DNA from: Henriciella sp.
Lineage (GTDB): Bacteria; Pseudomonadota; Alphaproteobacteria; Caulobacterales; Hyphomonadaceae
Reading direction: 5' to 3'
NCBI GenBank assembly: GCA_013213825.1
Contig: JABSQA010000024.1
Coordinates: 1-33,158 of the forward strand
DNA: 33,158 bases
Translations under genes and position numbers: made by a program
Shown here: positions 31,099 through 33,158 of the stretch, one piece after another
Layout: each line of letters opens with the position of its first letter
Position numbering within the stretch: the first letter of the stretch is position 1
Notes under the pieces: generated by a model
What the model saw: the letters and a program-made list of their open reading frames with translations, nothing else
Database searches by the model: none
What the model was told of the DNA's origin: nothing

Positions 31099-31109
31099 CC
31101 CCAGAGGGG
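31099..31109 (-). promoter_or_regulatory. Small hairpin covering the ribosome-binding site of the LuxR-type gene
   Basis: On the minus strand CCCC-UCU-GGGG forms a 4-bp GC stem. Its right arm (31102-31099) is part of GGGGA, the only SD-like sequence, about 5 bases before the ATG at 31092. Folding would hide the site and lower translation; a factor or RNA that opens it would raise it. Stem seen in sequence; the effect is inferred. Confidence 0.4.
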
Positions 31110-31111
31110 GA

Positions 31112-31133
31112 TTGTAGCACGATTACGCTACAA
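31112..31133. repeat. 22-bp inverted repeat before the LuxR-type gene (lux-box-sized)
   Basis: TTGTAGC (31112-31118) and GCTACAA (31127-31133) are perfect 7-bp arms around 8 bases. The repeat spans the end of the HIT gene, including its stop codon, and ends 19 bases before the luxR-type ATG. Its length and symmetry resemble a lux or tra box, so self-regulation is possible. A terminator is less likely because no T-run follows. Confidence 0.45.
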
Positions 31134-31560
31134 ATGGGCGAATTTTTTGCGCGATGCTTTCTAGTTCACCCATATCTGCCATTTGCCCACCGGCATGTCC
31201 GCGTAGATTCTGACCGGTCCAACGCGGGATAATGTGAAAATGTAAGTGGAACACAGTTTGGCCCGCAGGGGCGCCATTGAACTGCGTGACAACAAGGCCA
31301 TCCGGCGTCATGGCTTTCTCAACCGCGCGCGCAACCAATTGCACGCGCTCCATATATGCGCCGACTTTTTCCGTCGGGAAATCGAGAAAGTTACGCGCCT
31401 GGACAGCTTTTGGGATGACCAAAGTATGCCCTTCGGCTTGCGGGAACACGTCCATGAAGGCGAGGGCGATATCATCTTCCATGACTTTGATGCTTGGCAT
31501 TTCGCCTGCGAGAATTTTGGCAAAAATATTGTCTGGGTCGTAAGCGTCGTGCAGCGTCAT
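31123..31560 (-). CDS. HIT family protein (HINT-like nucleotide hydrolase)
   Basis: A 145-residue histidine triad protein. The active-site motif His-Leu-His-Phe-His (His105, His107, His109) is followed by Ile-Ile-Pro-Arg-Trp, as in the HINT/Hit branch that hydrolyses purine nucleotide phosphoramidates or AMP-lysine type adducts. Asn14 region Asp-Pro-Asp-Asn-Ile-Phe-Ala-Lys-Ile and Val-Ile-Pro-Lys (48-51) are also typical. It overlaps the upstream FemAB/GNAT-like gene by four bases (ATGA), so they are probably co-translated. The natural substrate is unknown. Confidence 0.93.
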   Translation of the reverse strand: MTLHDAYDPDNIFAKILAGEMPSIKVMEDDIALAFMDVFPQAEGHTLVIPKAVQARNFLDFPTEKVGAYMERVQLVARAVEKAMTPDGLVVTQFNGAPAGQTVFHLHFHIIPRWTGQNLRGHAGGQMADMGELESIAQKIRPFVA

Positions 31561-32723
31561 GACGGCTCCTTCCGAAAAGGTGTGCGTTGCATCAGATATT
31601 CAGATTCTTGTTCCACCGCGGATCGTTCGCGCTGTAAATAGTCGTCAATCGCCTCTCGTAGGCCGCGATGCGCAATCCAGTGTGCAGAATATGTCGTGAC
31701 TGGAACATAGCCTCTCGCCAACTTGTGTCCCCCTTGAGCGCCGGCTTCGACGGTCGAGAGGTCGTGTGCGATGGCGAAATCGATGGCTTGATAATAGCAG
31801 GTCTCGAAGTGCAAAAACGGACGCGGTGCGACACAGCCCCAATAGCGACCATATAGCGTGTCGTATCCGATAAAGTTTAATGCGCCAGCGATTGGAGCGT
31901 CTTGTTCATAAGCGAGGATGAGCAATATCTTGTCTGCTAATCGCTCACCAAACATCGAGAACGTTTCTCGATTGAGATACGGATACCCCCATTTGCGCGA
32001 TCCGGTGTCCATGTAGAATTCAAAGAACGCATCCCAATGTGCTTCCGTAATTTCATCGCCGGTGAGGTGTTTGAATGTGAGCCCGTTCTGTGCCTTCGCG
32101 CGCTCTTTGCGCAGATTTTTGCGTTTGGCGGAAGAGAGAGCTGCGAGGAACCCATCAAAGTCAGCATAGCCATCATTCTGCCAATGAAATTGCTGGTCAT
32201 TGCGCACGAGCATGCCCGCTTCACCCATTCTCTCCGACGTATTGGCGCCGACAAAGTTGATATGCACAGACGAGAAATCATTCTGCGCGGCGATTTGAAC
32301 CGCCGCTGAAAGCAACGCACTTTCCAATCGGTCTGAATCGGGTCCTGGCGGCACAAGGAATCGCCGCCCGGTGACGGGCGTGAATGGGACTGCCCCCAAC
32401 AGTTTCGGGAAATAATTCCCGCCCGCGCGCTCGTACGCATCTGCCCAGCTATGGTCGAAAACAAACTCGCCTTGGCTGTGCGTTTTGGCATAAAGCGGCA
32501 TCGCAGCGAGCACGTCTTCACCGGGGCCTTCGATCAGAACATGACAGGGTGACCAGCCTGTTTCAGGTCGCGCAGCGCCAGAAGCTTCCAAAGCTTCCAG
32601 GAACTCCCAGGATAAGAACGGATCGTAAGCCAAACCCGTTGGATTGGCGACGCGATTCCATGCTTCAGGAGAGACATCTGAGAGCCCCGTTATGATCCGT
32701 GCTTTGAAAGTGGTGTCATCCAT
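31557..32723 (-). CDS. FemAB/GNAT-like acyltransferase (DUF482, COG3146 type)
   Basis: A 388-residue protein of the DUF482 group, whose fold combines GNAT-like acyltransferase domains as in FemAB. Recognisable stretches are Asp-Pro-Phe-Leu-Ser-Trp-Glu-Phe-Leu-Glu-Ala-Leu-Glu (34-46) and Lys-Arg-Lys-Asn-Leu-Arg-Lys-Glu-Arg. Further on are Gly-Ala-Leu-Asn-Phe-Ile-Gly, Tyr-Gly-Arg-Tyr-Trp-Gly and Phe-Glu-Thr-Cys-Tyr-Tyr-Gln-Ala-Ile-Asp. The segment Glu-Ala-Gly-Ala-Gln-Gly-Gly-His-Lys-Leu-Ala-Arg-Gly is a strong family signature. The family is sometimes annotated as involved in peptidoglycan synthesis by its resemblance to FemAB, but I know of no firm biochemical assignment. It lies 6 bases after the GDPD gene and overlaps the HIT gene by four bases. 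Confidence 0.9.
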   Translation of the reverse strand: MDDTTFKARIITGLSDVSPEAWNRVANPTGLAYDPFLSWEFLEALEASGAARPETGWSPCHVLIEGPGEDVLAAMPLYAKTHSQGEFVFDHSWADAYERAGGNYFPKLLGAVPFTPVTGRRFLVPPGPDSDRLESALLSAAVQIAAQNDFSSVHINFVGANTSERMGEAGMLVRNDQQFHWQNDGYADFDGFLAALSSAKRKNLRKERAKAQNGLTFKHLTGDEITEAHWDAFFEFYMDTGSRKWGYPYLNRETFSMFGERLADKILLILAYEQDAPIAGALNFIGYDTLYGRYWGCVAPRPFLHFETCYYQAIDFAIAHDLSTVEAGAQGGHKLARGYVPVTTYSAHWIAHRGLREAIDDYLQRERSAVEQESEYLMQRTPFRKEPS

Positions 32724-32729
32724 AAGGTC

Positions 32730-33158
32730 TTATGTATTCACAATGTGTCGTTTTGCGAGCGTTGGATCGAACGCTTCGAAAATTTGACTATCAGTATGTG
32801 GCGCGAGGGCCGCGCATGTGTCTAAATCGGTCACGGTCCAAGTCACCAAAGGACACGTGAGACGCGCCGCTTGCAAAGAAGCATTCTCGGCGTCGCTGAC
32901 GTGGCACGCCAAATAATCTACGTCCACAAGCGGCGTTGAAGCGAGATCTTCGGCTCTCGACAATGAAGAGGGGGAGATAAGTTGTCCACGTATGATTGTG
33001 TCTGGGATCGCCGCGACCGCTGTTCGGGAGAAACTCATCATCGCCGCAGGGCCCGCGTGCTGATCGAGAAGCGCTGCGACCCTGCCAGTGAAGATGAGTG
33101 GATCCGTATCGCCATCGATTTTAAGTTCACAAAGCAAAGGGGTTTCCGCGGGCCACGC
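32730..33158 (-). CDS. Glycerophosphodiester phosphodiesterase, C-terminal part (cut by window edge)
   Basis: The last 142 codons of a gene that continues beyond base 33158. The visible part opens with Thr-Pro-Leu-Leu-Cys-Glu-Leu-Lys, the strand carrying the metal-binding Glu of GDPD enzymes. It continues with Met-Met-Ser-Phe-Ser, which matches the usual Val-x-Ser-Phe strand, and ends with a Thr-Trp-Thr-Val strand typical of the closing part of the TIM barrel. GDPD enzymes hydrolyse deacylated phospholipids to glycerol-3-phosphate and an alcohol. The N-terminal catalytic His pair would be outside the window. First visible gene of the minus-strand run GDPD, FemAB-like, HIT, LuxR-type. Confidence 0.82.
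   Translation of the reverse strand, partial: AWPAETPLLCELKIDGDTDPLIFTGRVAALLDQHAGPAAMMSFSRTAVAAIPDTIIRGQLISPSSLSRAEDLASTPLVDVDYLACHVSDAENASLQAARLTCPLVTWTVTDLDTCAALAPHTDSQIFEAFDPTLAKRHIVNT

Noticed and set aside
1-33158. tRNA or rRNA genes, CRISPR arrays, insertion sequences, attachment sites, a replication origin
   Set aside because: I looked on both strands for tRNA-like arms, regularly spaced repeats, transposase motifs and DnaA-box clusters and saw none that held up.

Overview
The window looks like chromosomal core sequence of an alphaproteobacterium, probably of the Hyphomonadaceae/Maricaulales type. This rests on gene content and order: lptD-surA-pdxA-rsmA facing fabD-fabG-acpP-fabF-mltG-yicC-gmk, recG divergent from sdhE, rpsF-rpsR-rplI, plsY-dprA, and gatCAB. 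Protein style (an L9 with an acidic tail, an alphaproteobacterial FabF insert) fits too. Base composition looks moderately GC-rich, but I did not compute it. I saw no insertion sequence, prophage, CRISPR array, tRNA or rRNA, and no stretch above 300 bases lacks a gene.

Layout. 147-2068 (+): a small glycosyltransferase-like protein, a 62-residue protein and a radical SAM enzyme of unknown substrate. 2065-3427 (-): an APH-type phosphotransferase with a DUF6285-like partner. 3502-4233 (+): a DUF502 membrane protein, convergent with recG (-). sdhE (+) is divergent from recG. A lone TadG-like von Willebrand protein (6763-8208, +) meets rplI-rpsR-rpsF (-) at a clear bidirectional terminator. The ribosomal operon has a good promoter and a structured leader that may be an S6:S18 autoregulatory element. 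Next to it lies a PEP mutase/isocitrate lyase family gene broken by one in-frame amber codon.

10606-16579 (+) is the fatty acid synthesis run fabD-fabG-acpP-fabF, then mltG (peptidoglycan), yicC (RNase) and gmk (GMP kinase). It meets a minus-strand run: plsY-dprA, lptD-surA (outer membrane assembly), pdxA (vitamin B6), rsmA (16S rRNA methylation) and an aldose-1-epimerase-like protein. Much of the block from 10.6 to 24.7 kb serves envelope building: acyl chains, phospholipid acylation, LPS export, periplasmic folding and glycan chain termination.

24915-30361 carries a TetR regulator, ruvX and the three subunits of the Glu-tRNA(Gln)/Asp-tRNA(Asn) amidotransferase. gatC is separated from gatA by an opposing DUF6491-like lipoprotein gene, and gatA from gatB by a small membrane protein gene. 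The last 2.8 kb is a minus-strand run: GDPD (cut by the window edge), a FemAB/GNAT-like protein, a HIT protein, and a LuxR-type regulator without a luxI in view. A 22-bp inverted repeat and a small hairpin over the ribosome-binding site precede that regulator.

I found no convincing new multi-gene system. The most useful second looks are the amber-interrupted gene, the LuxR solo with its upstream repeat, the rpsF leader, the dprA start problem, and the tightly dovetailed convergent gene ends.
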